A stretch of DNA of 32,831 bases from a virus. The notes under the pieces are model-generated. The model made no database searches and was not told where the DNA came from. It was given only the letters and a program-made list of their open reading frames with translations. Where the stretch lies: positions 1-32,831 of the IMG/VR virus record IMGVR_UViG_3300005515_000033; one strand, written 5' to 3'. Position 1 is the first letter of the stretch, and the number at the start of each line of letters is the position of its first letter. Positions 1 through 6,133 of this stretch are shown here, piece after piece. Both the position numbers and the translations under genes were made by a program.

Positions 1-43
1 CCGACTTGGCGATATCCAGCCCGATGATGGTAACCTCGCCCAT
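1..43 (-). CDS. IS110-family transposase, N-terminal fragment (cut by window edge)
   Basis: Only the first 14 codons are inside the window, reading MGEVTIIGLDIAKS from an ATG at 43. The G-L-D-I-A-K motif is the first strand of the RuvC-like DEDD domain at the start of IS110-family transposases, and its Asp is the first catalytic acid. IS110 enzymes move circular DNA intermediates, and in studied members target choice is guided by an element-encoded bridge RNA. The V-T-I-I-G-L-D-I-A-K start resembles, from memory, the IS1111 subgroup, where the RNA lies downstream of the gene and so outside this window. Too little is visible to say whether the gene is intact. Confidence 0.72.
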   Translation of the reverse strand, partial: MGEVTIIGLDIAKS

Positions 44-56
44 GGGCGCCTCCCTC

Positions 57-80
57 GAGTGAGCTAAACACACCTCACTC
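57..80. repeat. Inverted repeat in the leader of the IS110 transposase
   Basis: GAGTGAG (57-63) and CTCACTC (74-80) form a perfect 7-bp inverted repeat with a 10-base spacer, starting 13 bases upstream of the transposase start codon. Subterminal inverted repeats and structured leader RNA both occur in IS110/IS1111 elements, so this probably belongs to the insertion-sequence end. Further G- and C-rich complementary runs follow at 99-114. The exact element boundary cannot be fixed from one copy. Confidence 0.4.
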
Positions 81-146
81 TGGCACGTAGATGCCGTCGG
101 GGGGCGTCCACCCCATCACCTTAGCAGCTGGTAGTTACGCCCGCTG

Positions 147-338
147 TTAGCTGGACAGTTTGATCGAGTCTGCGATCAGCTTGTCTAAAAGAAGATCATC
201 GTCTGGTCCGTGTCGCTCTATGGTGAGGCCATCCGGGCCGATCCCCTTAACGCGGTACATGCCCGCCGTGACCTCAGTCACGGTGAACGACCAACCTTCG
301 GGCGGCTTTTGCGACACGGTTCGTTGCGGCAGGGTCAT
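147..338 (-). CDS. Small hypothetical protein, 63 aa
   Basis: This 63-residue acidic protein has no signal peptide or membrane segment. It has a plausible beta-rich core (G-W-S-F-T-V-T-E-V, then M-Y-R-V-K-G-I-G) followed by a D-D-D-L-L-L-D-K-L-I amphipathic helix. Its composition is protein-like, unlike the Arg/Pro/Ser-rich overlapping frames. No clear Shine-Dalgarno sequence precedes the ATG at 338. The gene lies just outside the putative IS110 end and is divergent from the small plus-strand gene at 438. I do not recognise the family and cannot assign a function. Confidence 0.5.
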   Translation of the reverse strand: MTLPQRTVSQKPPEGWSFTVTEVTAGMYRVKGIGPDGLTIERHGPDDDLLLDKLIADSIKLSS

Positions 339-437
339 TCAAGAAGGTTGTCAGATCGAAGGTCCTACATCCACCCCTTGCGGAATTTGGCGCCGCCGGC
401 TCTGTGAGCTTCAGGCGCGACGTGCAGAGTACGAGCC

Positions 438-629
438 ATGCCCAAGTACAAGGTTGAATGGCACATCGGTGGCCGGAAGGTCCGACTTGGCACCTTGACC
501 TTTAACGATGACGAGGCAGCCATTTCGGAAGTGGCCGAGATCTGCCGTCGCGAAGGGCTTGGCGCGACGATCACACGACCTGATCGCAAACTCACCGTAG
601 TGACTATCGCCGGGCCGGAGTTCTGCTGA
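438..629 (+). CDS. Small hypothetical protein, 63 aa
   Basis: This 63-residue soluble protein starts M-P-K-Y-K-V-E-W-H-I-G-G-R-K-V and continues with alternating strand-like and helical segments (E-A-A-I-S-E-V-A-E-I-C-R-R-E near the middle, K-L-T-V-V-T-I-A-G near the end). The pattern suggests a compact alpha/beta fold. It has no export signal. There is a short gap to the next plus-strand gene at 797. The overlapping minus-strand frame is low-complexity and was rejected. I do not recognise the family. Confidence 0.5.
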   Translation: MPKYKVEWHIGGRKVRLGTLTFNDDEAAISEVAEICRREGLGATITRPDRKLTVVTIAGPEFC

Positions 630-796
630 CCATCATATGCGGATGAGGCGCGTCAACGCCTACAACGGTTCGGCGTGATACCGTTTGATCGGATCGAGCT
701 TCGGCCCAAAGTCCGGTAACCACCCATGTCTGAGCTTCGCAAGGTCAGCTTCGCTGGCATACTGGTGTCACTGATACAAACGACTGGCGCGAGCGA

Positions 797-1102
797 ATGG
801 CGATAGAGAAGGTCAGCAAGGTCGTCGCTACAGGCTTCTGGCTTTACGACGGCATTGTTAGGCACAACATCTGCATCGTCGCGAGCAACTACGACAGGCC
901 GTATGAAGCGGCGTTGAAGATATGGGAAGACGAGGGGCCAGCCGATTATGCGGACGAGCCTCCTCAGGGGCCGAAGCCATTGGGTCCATCGGGCTGGATG
1001 TTTGAGGTTCAGCCTCATTGGTTCGAAACATTCAACAGCCTGGAAGATGCGCGGGTCTGGGCTGATGCTCAGCCTTGGGGGCCTGTCACCTGGGAGCCTT
1101 AG
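797..1102 (+). CDS. Hypothetical protein, 101 aa
   Basis: This protein is rich in Trp and aromatic residues (W-L-Y-D-G-I-V, W-E-D-E-G, G-W-M-F, P-H-W-F-E-T-F, R-V-W-A-D-A-Q-P-W) and has normal alphaproteobacterial composition. The N-terminal part looks like a small beta sheet, with an acidic Pro-rich centre. There is no signal peptide or membrane segment. The ATG at 797 follows GCGAGCGA, which is only a weak ribosome-binding site. The minus-strand frame opposite is Arg-rich and rejected. The function is unknown, and the gene is judged real on composition alone. Confidence 0.55.
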   Translation: MAIEKVSKVVATGFWLYDGIVRHNICIVASNYDRPYEAALKIWEDEGPADYADEPPQGPKPLGPSGWMFEVQPHWFETFNSLEDARVWADAQPWGPVTWEP

Positions 1103-1162
1103 TTCCGCTATCCCCCTTCTGAGAAGTTCGCGAAGTCCGCTTGCTGGCGCCAGAGACGTCAG

Positions 1163-1387
1163 TTAGCCGGCATCCCTCATGGCTTGGGCGCGCCGGCGCA
1201 ACTCGGCGGCAACGGCCAGCGCCACGGCAGGACCGCCGATGTAGTTTTCAGGTCGCCGCTCAGCCTCTGCGGCCAAGCGCTCGAAGTCCGCGGGCGTAGC
1301 GGGCTCGTACTCTTCCAGGATCTCGGCGACGTCAAACTCGACGGCCTGGCTTAGGTTCGGAGCATCGTCATTGTGTGGACCGGGCAT
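1163..1387 (-). CDS. Small acidic helical hypothetical protein, 74 aa
   Basis: This 74-residue protein has an acidic first half (F-D-V-A-E-I-L-E-E-Y-E-P-A-T) and an Ala/Arg-rich helical second half ending A-A-E-L-R-R-R-A-Q-A-M-R-D-A-G. It has no Cys, export signal or membrane segment. It starts at 1387, back to back with the plus-strand gene at 1433, leaving a 45-base divergent gap that must hold both promoters. I do not recognise the family. Confidence 0.55.
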   Translation of the reverse strand: MPGPHNDDAPNLSQAVEFDVAEILEEYEPATPADFERLAAEAERRPENYIGGPAVALAVAAELRRRAQAMRDAG

Positions 1388-1432
1388 GGCTCCAGACTAG
1401 CCGCGGTCGCGGGCCTCGCCTAGGTTCATGCC

Positions 1433-1774
1433 ATGACCGACCAGCCCGACGCCGCTTTCTTCATCCTCGACCATGATCCGTCGCTCTGGTCGCTGCCCTG
1501 GGTCGCACGCGCCGATGTGGCGCCGGCGGAAGGCGGCCCTGAAGACGAAAAGCTGGTGCGGCTGTGGTTCCGGCGCGAGGTCAACCCGGCGACGGTTTCG
1601 TCAGTCGCGCCGACCGTCCCCGACCGCCCGCACGATCTTGAAGCCTACAACGAGGGGCACGCCCCTCCGACCGTGTTCTGGCACGTTCATCCGCGCCTTG
1701 AAGCGTATGAGGTCGAGTTTGACGACGATGACGGGGCCAATTGGTGGGCTCGGCTCTGGCTGAAGCAGAGCTAA
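1433..1774 (+). CDS. Hypothetical protein, 113 aa, upstream of the SRAP gene
   Basis: This 113-residue acidic, Trp-rich cytoplasmic protein starts M-T-D-Q-P-D-A-A-F-F-I-L-D-H-D-P and ends with an acidic run followed by N-W-W-A-R-L-W-L-K-Q-S. Its TAA at 1772-1774 lies three bases before the GTG start of the SRAP-domain gene at 1778, so the two are almost certainly co-transcribed and perhaps translationally coupled. A role linked to DNA damage is possible from that neighbour, but nothing in the sequence itself shows it. No named family is recognised. Confidence 0.6.
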   Translation: MTDQPDAAFFILDHDPSLWSLPWVARADVAPAEGGPEDEKLVRLWFRREVNPATVSSVAPTVPDRPHDLEAYNEGHAPPTVFWHVHPRLEAYEVEFDDDDGANWWARLWLKQS

Positions 1775-1777
1775 GCC

Positions 1778-2362
1778 GTGTGCAACCTCTATAGCCTGGA
1801 GACTGGCGACCTTTTCAGGACGTGGGAAAGGGTGTTGCGGTTGCCTGTCGTCTGGGACGGTAAGGCCTCGAACTTCGAGCCACGGCCTGAGATCCGGATG
1901 ACCGAGGAGGCTCCGATCGTGCGTCACGTCGGAGAACAGGCCGTTGTCTCCATGACCAAGTGGGCCTGGGCGGGCCCGCGCGGCGCCCCGGTGTTCAATT
2001 TCCGGTCCGATGGCCGCGACTTCAGCGACAGCGACCGCGTCCTAATCCCAGCCGACGCCTTCTATGAGTTCACGGACGCCCTGCCCGGCCAGAAGCGCAA
2101 GACCCGCTGGAAATTCACGATGCCCCAAAGCCCGCTGTTCTGGGTGGCTGGGATCGTGAAGAATGGGGCGTGGACTATGCTGACGACCGAGCCGGGGCCG
2201 GACGTGGCCCCCTACCACGACCGCCAGATTGTTCTCCTTGCTGCCGAGCACGGCCGAGACTGGCTGGACCTGACCCGGCCGCAGGAGGAGATGTTGCGGG
2301 CGCTGCCGGCAGGCACGCTCGCAGTCGAACGCGATTTCCCGCCGCCGGATCTGTTCGGCTAG
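1778..2362 (+). CDS. SRAP-domain protein (YedK/HMCES type), abasic-site DNA crosslinker
   Basis: This 194-residue protein fits the SRAP (SOS response-associated peptidase) fold. Family members react with abasic sites in single-stranded DNA through Cys2, forming a stable thiazolidine crosslink that shields the lesion. The expected active-site set is present. Cys2 follows the initiator Met, which also fixes the GTG start at 1778. A conserved-position Asn lies near residue 74 (F-N-F-R-S-D). Glu97 sits in F-Y-E-F and His147 in Y-H-D-R. The length is typical of short bacterial members. The gene follows a small hypothetical gene by three bases and ends convergently with the minus-strand gene at 2359, with a 4-base overlap. 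No LexA box of the alphaproteobacterial GTTC-N7-GTTC type was seen just upstream. Confidence 0.92.
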   Translation: MCNLYSLETGDLFRTWERVLRLPVVWDGKASNFEPRPEIRMTEEAPIVRHVGEQAVVSMTKWAWAGPRGAPVFNFRSDGRDFSDSDRVLIPADAFYEFTDALPGQKRKTRWKFTMPQSPLFWVAGIVKNGAWTMLTTEPGPDVAPYHDRQIVLLAAEHGRDWLDLTRPQEEMLRALPAGTLAVERDFPPPDLFG

Positions 2363-2640
2363 GCCTTCGGCTCCAGGTCGAAGTACGGCGCGCCTGTCTC
2401 ACCAGCATCGGCTCGGTTCAACACCTTGTTCTCCCGCCCACGTGCGACGAGCGTCTGGATTCCCCGATAGCGGATCCCGTGAAGGATGTTCGTGCACGAG
2501 AAGGGCAGCCCGCGCGGCGACAGGCGATAATAGGTGTCGCTGTCGAGGCTGATCACGCCGGGCAGGTAGCTCTCGTCGCTCTTCTCGGCCGCTTCCTTGG
2601 CCATGAAGTCGAGGAGATGATCAATTTCGTCGAGGGTCAT
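2359..2640 (-). CDS. Hypothetical protein, 93 aa
   Basis: This 93-residue soluble protein has an N-terminal acidic helix (T-L-D-E-I-D-H-L-L-D-F-M-A-K-E-A-A-E-K) and a beta-rich middle containing Y-Y-R-L-S-P-R-G-L-P-F and N-I-L-H-G-I-R-Y-R-G-I. There is no export signal. The stop overlaps the SRAP gene stop by four bases on the opposite strand. It lies 58 bases downstream of the SNase-type gene and may share its transcript. The family is not recognised. Confidence 0.6.
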   Translation of the reverse strand: MTLDEIDHLLDFMAKEAAEKSDESYLPGVISLDSDTYYRLSPRGLPFSCTNILHGIRYRGIQTLVARGRENKVLNRADAGETGAPYFDLEPKA

Positions 2641-2698
2641 CCAGATCGCGTAGGACGATTCCGCCGTGGCCTGTCCGCGGATCGGCCGTCATCCACAC

Positions 2699-3109
2699 CT
2701 ACTTTGCAGGATCGGCCCAGGCGCCCCTGCCAGCGGCGCGCGCCTCCCCTTCAGCCATGGCATAGAGCCCCTTGCTGTAGCGCCGATATTCGGTGGCAAA
2801 GCCTGACCGGATGATCGCGGCATTGACATCTGGGCTGACGCTCGACCAGCACTTGCCTACGAAGCGGCCGTAGCGATCGCGCTCGACGAACCTGCAGCCC
2901 ACTCGTCCCCGGGTTAGCCGGATCAGCTCGTCACGGGCGTCATAGGCAAACGGCTCCGCCGGCGTCTGACCGCGGCGGACCTCTGGAGCGTCGACGCCGA
3001 ACAGTCGAACGCGCTCCGCACCGCAGCGGATCGTATCTCCGTCATGCACGCTCGGATCCGTACAGGCGATGATACTGGCGGCAGCGGCGGCGAAGATCAG
3101 CAGCGACAT
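2699..3109 (-). CDS. Exported SNase-type (thermonuclease family) nuclease
   Basis: This 136-residue protein has a short hydrophobic N-terminus (residues 1-15, possibly a lipobox at I-I-A-C) followed by one staphylococcal nuclease OB-fold domain. Motifs in order are H-D-G-D-T-I-R (metal-binding Asp), V-R-L-F-G-V-D-A-P-E (catalytic Arg, Asp and Glu), R-D-R-Y-G-R-F-V-G-K-C (second catalytic Arg), and the usual G-x-A-x-x-Y-R-x-Y ending before G-A-W-A-D-P. Family enzymes hydrolyse DNA and RNA with calcium. The N-terminus implies action outside the cytoplasm. The start is divergent from the small plus-strand gene at 3164. Confidence 0.88.
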   Translation of the reverse strand: MSLLIFAAAAASIIACTDPSVHDGDTIRCGAERVRLFGVDAPEVRRGQTPAEPFAYDARDELIRLTRGRVGCRFVERDRYGRFVGKCWSSVSPDVNAAIIRSGFATEYRRYSKGLYAMAEGEARAAGRGAWADPAK

Positions 3110-3163
3110 GGCCTTGCTCTACGCGAGTCGGATCGCTCTCGTAGCCAAGTCCGTTCCGCCGGC

Positions 3164-3400
3164 ATGCAACTGCTACGCCTCATCGGTGAAGAGAAGGACT
3201 GGAACGGGTCCTACCAGGTCACAGGAGGCGAGGTGTGCGTGCGTAGCGCCTATGGGTGCGATAGCGCGCCGATATCCGAGGGCCAGGACCCCGAACCCGT
3301 CGCCCTGGAACTGCTGGAGAAGCAGGTGAAGCGCTGGGCGCCGTCGACCAGGCGCGAGACGTTCCGGCCCGGTTCACCGTTCTCGACGCGGCGGCGCTGA
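3164..3400 (+). CDS. Possible small hypothetical protein, 78 aa
   Basis: An ATG at 3164 opens a 78-residue frame starting M-Q-L-L-R-L-I-G-E-E-K-D-W-N-G-S-Y with a plausible start and an acidic centre. The last quarter becomes Arg/Ser/Thr-rich, which weakens the case. The frame extends upstream to 3044, but that part is antisense to the SNase gene and looks non-coding, so the internal ATG was chosen. No good ribosome-binding site is visible. If this is not a gene, 3110-3408 is a gene-free gap. Confidence 0.35.
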   Translation: MQLLRLIGEEKDWNGSYQVTGGEVCVRSAYGCDSAPISEGQDPEPVALELLEKQVKRWAPSTRRETFRPGSPFSTRRR

Positions 3401-3408
3401 AACGACAA

Positions 3409-3436
3409 AAGGCCCCGCCGATGATGGCGGGGCCTT
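3409..3436 (-). terminator. Rho-independent terminator ending the minus-strand late operon
   Basis: AAGGCCCCGCC (3409-3419) pairs perfectly with GGCGGGGCCTT (3426-3436) around a 6-base loop. On the minus strand the stem runs into TTTTGTCGTTT, giving a U-rich tail. It lies about 80 bases past the last minus-strand phage gene. It may also stop the plus-strand gene ending at 3400, although the plus side has only a weak T run. Confidence 0.85.
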
Positions 3437-3472
3437 CGTTGTGCGGCTCGACCCGAAGGGAGCCGATCAGGT

Positions 3473-3489
3473 GTCAAGGATTCCTTGAC
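3473..3489. repeat. 17-bp perfect palindrome with central GATTC
   Basis: GTCAAGGA (3473-3480), T, TCCTTGAC (3482-3489) is a perfect palindrome with 8-bp arms. It sits between the terminator at 3409 and the end of the last late gene at 3518. The centre contains GATTC, a GANTC site of the kind methylated by CcrM in Caulobacter relatives. It could be a recombination or protein-binding site, or an RNA hairpin. No function is demonstrated. Confidence 0.6.
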
Positions 3490-3517
3490 TACTGGTATTC
3501 GGCCAGCGCCGGACGGG

Positions 3518-3694
3518 CTATCCGTCGCGGAGGTGGTTCGCGATCTCGTTGGATCGTTTCGTCAGGTCCGCGTACAGCGCCTCCAGGGCTGCCTTGTCGT
3601 CGCTGGCGCCGCGGACCTTCTCCAGTTCCGGCAGCAGCGTGGCGGCGATGTTCAGGCTCGACGCGATCAGTTGGGCGATGGCTTGGGCGTCCAT
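3518..3694 (-). CDS. Small helical phage protein, 58 aa, last gene of the late operon
   Basis: This 58-residue, almost fully helical protein starts M-D-A-Q-A-I-A-Q-L-I-A-S-S-L-N-I-A and ends N-E-I-A-N-H-L-R-D-G. The ATG at 3694 was chosen because AAAGGTGA precedes it at good spacing, and because the longer upstream frame runs antisense-like through the neighbouring lipoprotein gene. It begins two bases after the lipoprotein stop, so the two are coupled. Small helical proteins of this kind are common at the end of phage lysis cassettes. The function is not known. Confidence 0.7.
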   Translation of the reverse strand: MDAQAIAQLIASSLNIAATLLPELEKVRGASDDKAALEALYADLTKRSNEIANHLRDG

Positions 3695-3696
3695 GG

Positions 3697-4020
3697 TCAC
3701 TTCACCTTTCCAGAAGCGGCGACAACGGCTTGAGCAGCCGTGATCAGGACCAGGGCGCGGGTGGCGCCGCTGGTAGCCTGGGCGAGCTGTCCGGCCTGAT
3801 AGGCGGCGTCCGCAACGTTCAGCGCGTCGGCAGCCGTGACGCAGCTGGTCCGGGCGCTGGGCAGATCCAGCCCGGCGTCGCGCAGCCGCAGAACCTCGCC
3901 GCAGGTCGAGACGTAGGCGGCGCGGGCCTGGGCCAAGGTGGTGAGCGGTTTCTGGTCCGTCACGGACGCGCATGCGGACAGGCACGCGACCGCGGCCGCC
4001 GCCAGATAGAGGCGCTTCAT
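3697..4020 (-). CDS. Phage-encoded lipoprotein of the lysis cassette, possibly spanin-like
   Basis: This 107-residue protein has a lipoprotein signal (K-R at the N-terminus, hydrophobic core, lipobox L-S-A-C with Cys at about residue 16). The mature chain is Ala-rich and helical with two further Cys (S-T-C-G-E-V-L-R-L and R-T-S-C-V-T-A-A). GGAGG precedes the ATG at 4020 by a few bases. It sits immediately downstream of the lysozyme gene. An outer-membrane lipoprotein next to an endolysin recalls o-spanins, but it is longer than typical Rz1 and not embedded in another gene, so that role is only an inference. Confidence 0.8.
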   Translation of the reverse strand: MKRLYLAAAAVACLSACASVTDQKPLTTLAQARAAYVSTCGEVLRLRDAGLDLPSARTSCVTAADALNVADAAYQAGQLAQATSGATRALVLITAAQAVVAASGKVK

Positions 4021-4075
4021 GGAAGCCTCCGATTTCAGGATTGCCGGCAGCCGGCCGGCGCGGGTTCAGCTGGGT

Positions 4076-4609
4076 CTACTTGCCCAGGAAGACGGCGCGC
4101 TCGGCCTCGCGGCGGGCGACCAGGCCGGGCAATTCGCGTCCGCCGGCGAAGCGCCACATGCGGAAGGCGTCGGCCGCGCCGGCAAGGTCTCCAGCCAGGA
4201 ACCGGCGTCGAACGCTGGAGTCGGCGAAGTCCGCACCGCCTCCGACCTCGCCGACGCCGATATTGTAGGCGAGCGAGACCATGGCCCCCAGCTGTCCATC
4301 GGTCGGTGTCCTGCCGGGCAGGAGGCGAACGATCTTGTCGCAGACCTCTTGCGCCACGGCCTTGAGCAGGGCGTCGGCCTCAACGCGGGTCATGCCGCCC
4401 GGCCAGCGGGCGCGCCAAATCCGATAGGCCGTCTCGCGGTCCTTAACGGGCTTGCCGTTCTGGAACAGAGCTAGGCCCCACCCCACGGTGTAGATCCCGA
4501 TCGGATCGGCCTGGGGCTCAAGTTGCGGCGTCTTCTTGTCGCCGTCGTGCAGGCCCTCAAACCGGCGCAGCAGGTCGAGCGCGCACGAAGGCACGGTGCG
4601 GGTAGGCAT
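4076..4609 (-). CDS. Phage endolysin, GH24 (T4-type) lysozyme
   Basis: This 177-residue enzyme would cleave the glycan strands of peptidoglycan at the end of phage growth. The GH24 triad is recognisable: Glu18 in R-R-F-E-G, Asp35 and Thr41 (D-P-I-G-I-Y-T-V-G-W-G), with the usual six-residue Asp-to-Thr spacing. There is an eight-residue insertion between Glu and Asp compared with T4 lysozyme. The later helix Q-L-G-A-M-V-S-L-A-Y-N-I-G-V-G is also typical. No signal or anchor segment is present, so export would need the neighbouring holin-like proteins. AAGGA precedes the ATG at 4609. It is flanked by the membrane-protein pair upstream and the lipoprotein downstream, forming a lysis cassette. 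Confidence 0.93.
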   Translation of the reverse strand: MPTRTVPSCALDLLRRFEGLHDGDKKTPQLEPQADPIGIYTVGWGLALFQNGKPVKDRETAYRIWRARWPGGMTRVEADALLKAVAQEVCDKIVRLLPGRTPTDGQLGAMVSLAYNIGVGEVGGGADFADSSVRRRFLAGDLAGAADAFRMWRFAGGRELPGLVARREAERAVFLGK

Positions 4610-4725
4610 GGCGATGTTCCTTGGCTGTTCCCCCTTAATTCTGGGGGATTGCGCGGGCGCGGTGGCTGGCGCGAAGATCTGGGCAGGCCGGGCGACCGGC
4701 TCGCGTCTTGAGAAGCGCTGAACCA

Positions 4726-4751
4726 GGCCGGCGGCTTAGCGGTCGCCGGCC
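4726..4751. repeat. GC-rich stem-loop between holin-like and lysozyme genes
   Basis: GGCCGGCG (4726-4733) and CGCCGGCC (4744-4751) form a perfect 8-bp stem with a 10-base loop in the 153-base gap between the holin-like gene and the lysozyme gene. No T run follows on either strand, so it is more likely a transcript pause or stability element than a terminator. A second small repeat, CCCCC and GGGGG, lies near 4630-4648. Confidence 0.45.
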
Positions 4752-4762
4752 GCCCCTATGGC

Positions 4763-5044
4763 TTAAGCCTTGGGCTCGACCGTCGCGGTCAAGGTCGCGC
4801 CAGGCGGTGCATTCACGGTCGTGGCTGCTTCGGGCTCGCTGGTCGGCTTCTTGTTGCCCCATCGCGCGCCGACGTAGGCGCCGAGGGCCGCCCCGAACGT
4901 TCCCGACGACAGCGCGGCAAGGATCGGCAGGTTCGCTTGCGGGATCGTCAGAAATGCCAGGGCCCACATGACGAAGCCCATGATGGTCAGGCTGGCAACG
5001 ACAACGATGGCGTCGAGGGTGCGATAGTCGCGGGTCATGGTCAC
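4763..5044 (-). CDS. Holin-like membrane protein, 93 aa
   Basis: The 93-residue protein has two predicted membrane segments, at about residues 11-33 (I-V-V-V-A-S-L-T-I-M-G-F-V-M-W) and 38-62 (L-P-I-L-A-A-L-S-S-G-T-F-G-A-A-L-G), followed by a charged, Pro/Ala/Thr-rich soluble tail. Size and topology fit a class II holin, which forms inner-membrane lesions that let the endolysin reach peptidoglycan. It overlaps the preceding 94-residue gene by the four bases ATGA, so translation is coupled. The lysozyme follows. The assignment is by topology and position only. Confidence 0.75.
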   Translation of the reverse strand: MTMTRDYRTLDAIVVVASLTIMGFVMWALAFLTIPQANLPILAALSSGTFGAALGAYVGARWGNKKPTSEPEAATTVNAPPGATLTATVEPKA

Positions 5045-5325
5045 TCCGCTTGATGGAAGATGCCGGCCTTGCCGGTGGCGATGTTGGCCAGCTGTCGGTT
5101 GACGCCCTGGAGAGTTCGATCCATGGCGTCCAGCTTCTCGTTGGCGTGCTCCAGCTGCACCTCAAGGCGGATAACCTTTTCGGATATTCCGGCCTCGCGC
5201 TTGGCTTCACGCTCCAGGGTGGCGGTGCGTTCGGAGAGTCGCCCCAAGAAGAAGGCAAAGCCCGCCCCCTGGAGCACGATGGTGAAGAACAAGCCCGCTA
5301 GGGCGATCCACGCGGCTACGGGCAT
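5041..5325 (-). CDS. Membrane-anchored coiled-coil protein, lysis cassette (holin or inner-spanin-like)
   Basis: The 94-residue protein has one N-terminal membrane segment (about residues 4-27, W-I-A-L-A-G-L-F-F-T-I-V-L) followed by a long charged coiled coil (R-L-S-E-R-T-A-T-L-E-R-E-A-K through L-A-N-I-A-T-G). That layout is shared by inner-membrane spanins and by some single-span holins. The ATG at 5325 has only a weak ribosome-binding site of its own. It lies inside a short, strongly initiated leader reading frame (5316-5366), which suggests translational coupling. Its stop overlaps the start of the two-span holin-like gene. Confidence 0.72.
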   Translation of the reverse strand: MPVAAWIALAGLFFTIVLQGAGFAFFLGRLSERTATLEREAKREAGISEKVIRLEVQLEHANEKLDAMDRTLQGVNRQLANIATGKAGIFHQAE

Positions 5326-5366
5326 AGGCGCGCACCGTCGGCCCAGTGGATGGGGTCGATGTCCAT
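5316..5366 (-). CDS. 16-codon leader reading frame overlapping the start of the lysis operon
   Basis: GGAGGT (5371-5376) lies four bases before an ATG at 5366 that opens a 16-residue frame, MDIDPIHWADGARLCP, ending in TAG. The stop overlaps the ATG of the 94-residue coiled-coil protein, which is in a different frame and lacks a good ribosome-binding site. Ribosomes finishing the leader could therefore restart on the real gene. It could instead be chance, with the strong site serving the downstream ATG from a distance. Confidence 0.4.
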   Translation of the reverse strand: MDIDPIHWADGARLCP

Positions 5367-5400
5367 TTGGACCTCCAGGATGTGAGCGGATTTAAGCAGA

Positions 5401-5421
5401 CTTGCTAAGCAAGACCGTCAA
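5401..5421 (-). promoter_or_regulatory. Palindrome and possible -35 element upstream of the lysis genes
   Basis: CTTGCTAAGCAAG (5401-5413) is a perfect 13-bp palindrome, followed on the plus strand by CGTCAA (5416-5421), which reads TTGACG on the minus strand. TTGACG could be the -35 of a minus-strand promoter for the lysis genes, with the palindrome as operator, but no convincing -10 is seen. The same 70-base gap must also hold the promoter of the divergent plus-strand gene at 5437. Confidence 0.4.
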
Positions 5422-5436
5422 AGCCAAGCTTTGGGC

Positions 5437-6120
5437 ATGAGCAGAAGCAGTCATACTCGGATCGAGAAACGAAAGGCTGACGCGCCAAAGCCGACCGTCG
5501 CCTTTGCCTATATGCCATCACGTTTTTCCAAGGCTGCAGCCAGCGAAGGCATCTTCCGCTTACGGCGAATATCCGCCTTCCACACGATGGAAAACGGGTT
5601 TCTGCGCGACCCGCTGGACGGCATAGCCTTCTCTGAGTCGACGAGCTTCAATCTCGGTGAACTAAACTCCGACCAACGCGCCGCCGTTGCGAAATGGAAT
5701 GTCGGCGACTTCGGCCCTGAAGTCGCGTTTGACCCGCGCAATTTTGATGTTATCGACTGCCAATTTCAACTATCTAGTGTAAATTACTTCACTCTTTGCG
5801 CAAGCAAATCCGGATCAAACGCACACCTATCAGCAATACACGATGGATTGGTTAAAATACTGGATGTCAGCAAGTTCACCGAAGCAATAGCCGAGTCCCA
5901 TGCACTCGATATTGTCGACTGGGTGCATGGTGATGTCGTCTATACGGATGCAGGGATCGATCCGTTGAGCAATGCGCAGATAGATATCGCCTTAAGAAAG
6001 AGGACGATATTCGCTCCTGAGGAGGAGCACAGAATGCTGTGGGGGCCTCGAGAGGGGGCACCGGATGAACTCATGACGAGATCACCAGCCGCCGCAAGAT
6101 TTCTAAGATATATCAGGTAA
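5437..6120 (+). CDS. Plus-strand accessory gene inside the late operon; DUF2971-like in pattern
   Basis: This 227-residue soluble protein lies opposite in direction to every neighbour, between the tail glycosidase and the lysis genes. Its codon use is visibly less GC-rich (runs such as AATTAC, AAATCC, AGATATATC), suggesting later arrival. The ATG at 5437 is preferred over an upstream TTG at 5431. Features seen are L-R-D-P-L-D-G (residues 56-62), L-C-A-S-K-S-G-S (120-127), V-V-Y-T-D (167-171) and F-A-P-E-E-E-H-R-M-L-W (192-202). The last two recall the V-x-Y and E-x-E-x-R blocks of DUF2971 proteins, but this is a pattern match only. It ends 13 bases before the convergent end of the glycosidase gene. 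A role in lysogenic conversion or defence is inference from position. Confidence 0.8.
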   Translation: MSRSSHTRIEKRKADAPKPTVAFAYMPSRFSKAAASEGIFRLRRISAFHTMENGFLRDPLDGIAFSESTSFNLGELNSDQRAAVAKWNVGDFGPEVAFDPRNFDVIDCQFQLSSVNYFTLCASKSGSNAHLSAIHDGLVKILDVSKFTEAIAESHALDIVDWVHGDVVYTDAGIDPLSNAQIDIALRKRTIFAPEEEHRMLWGPREGAPDELMTRSPAAARFLRYIR

Positions 6121-6133
6121 GTCGGGCCAAATG

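Noticed and set aside
109-166. Possible third copy of the repeated promoter block (TAGTTACGCC at 132-141)
   Set aside because: It matches 9 of 10 bases of one box, but the TATGGTGG box is missing at the required distance and the upstream CCTCCCC is shifted and degenerate.
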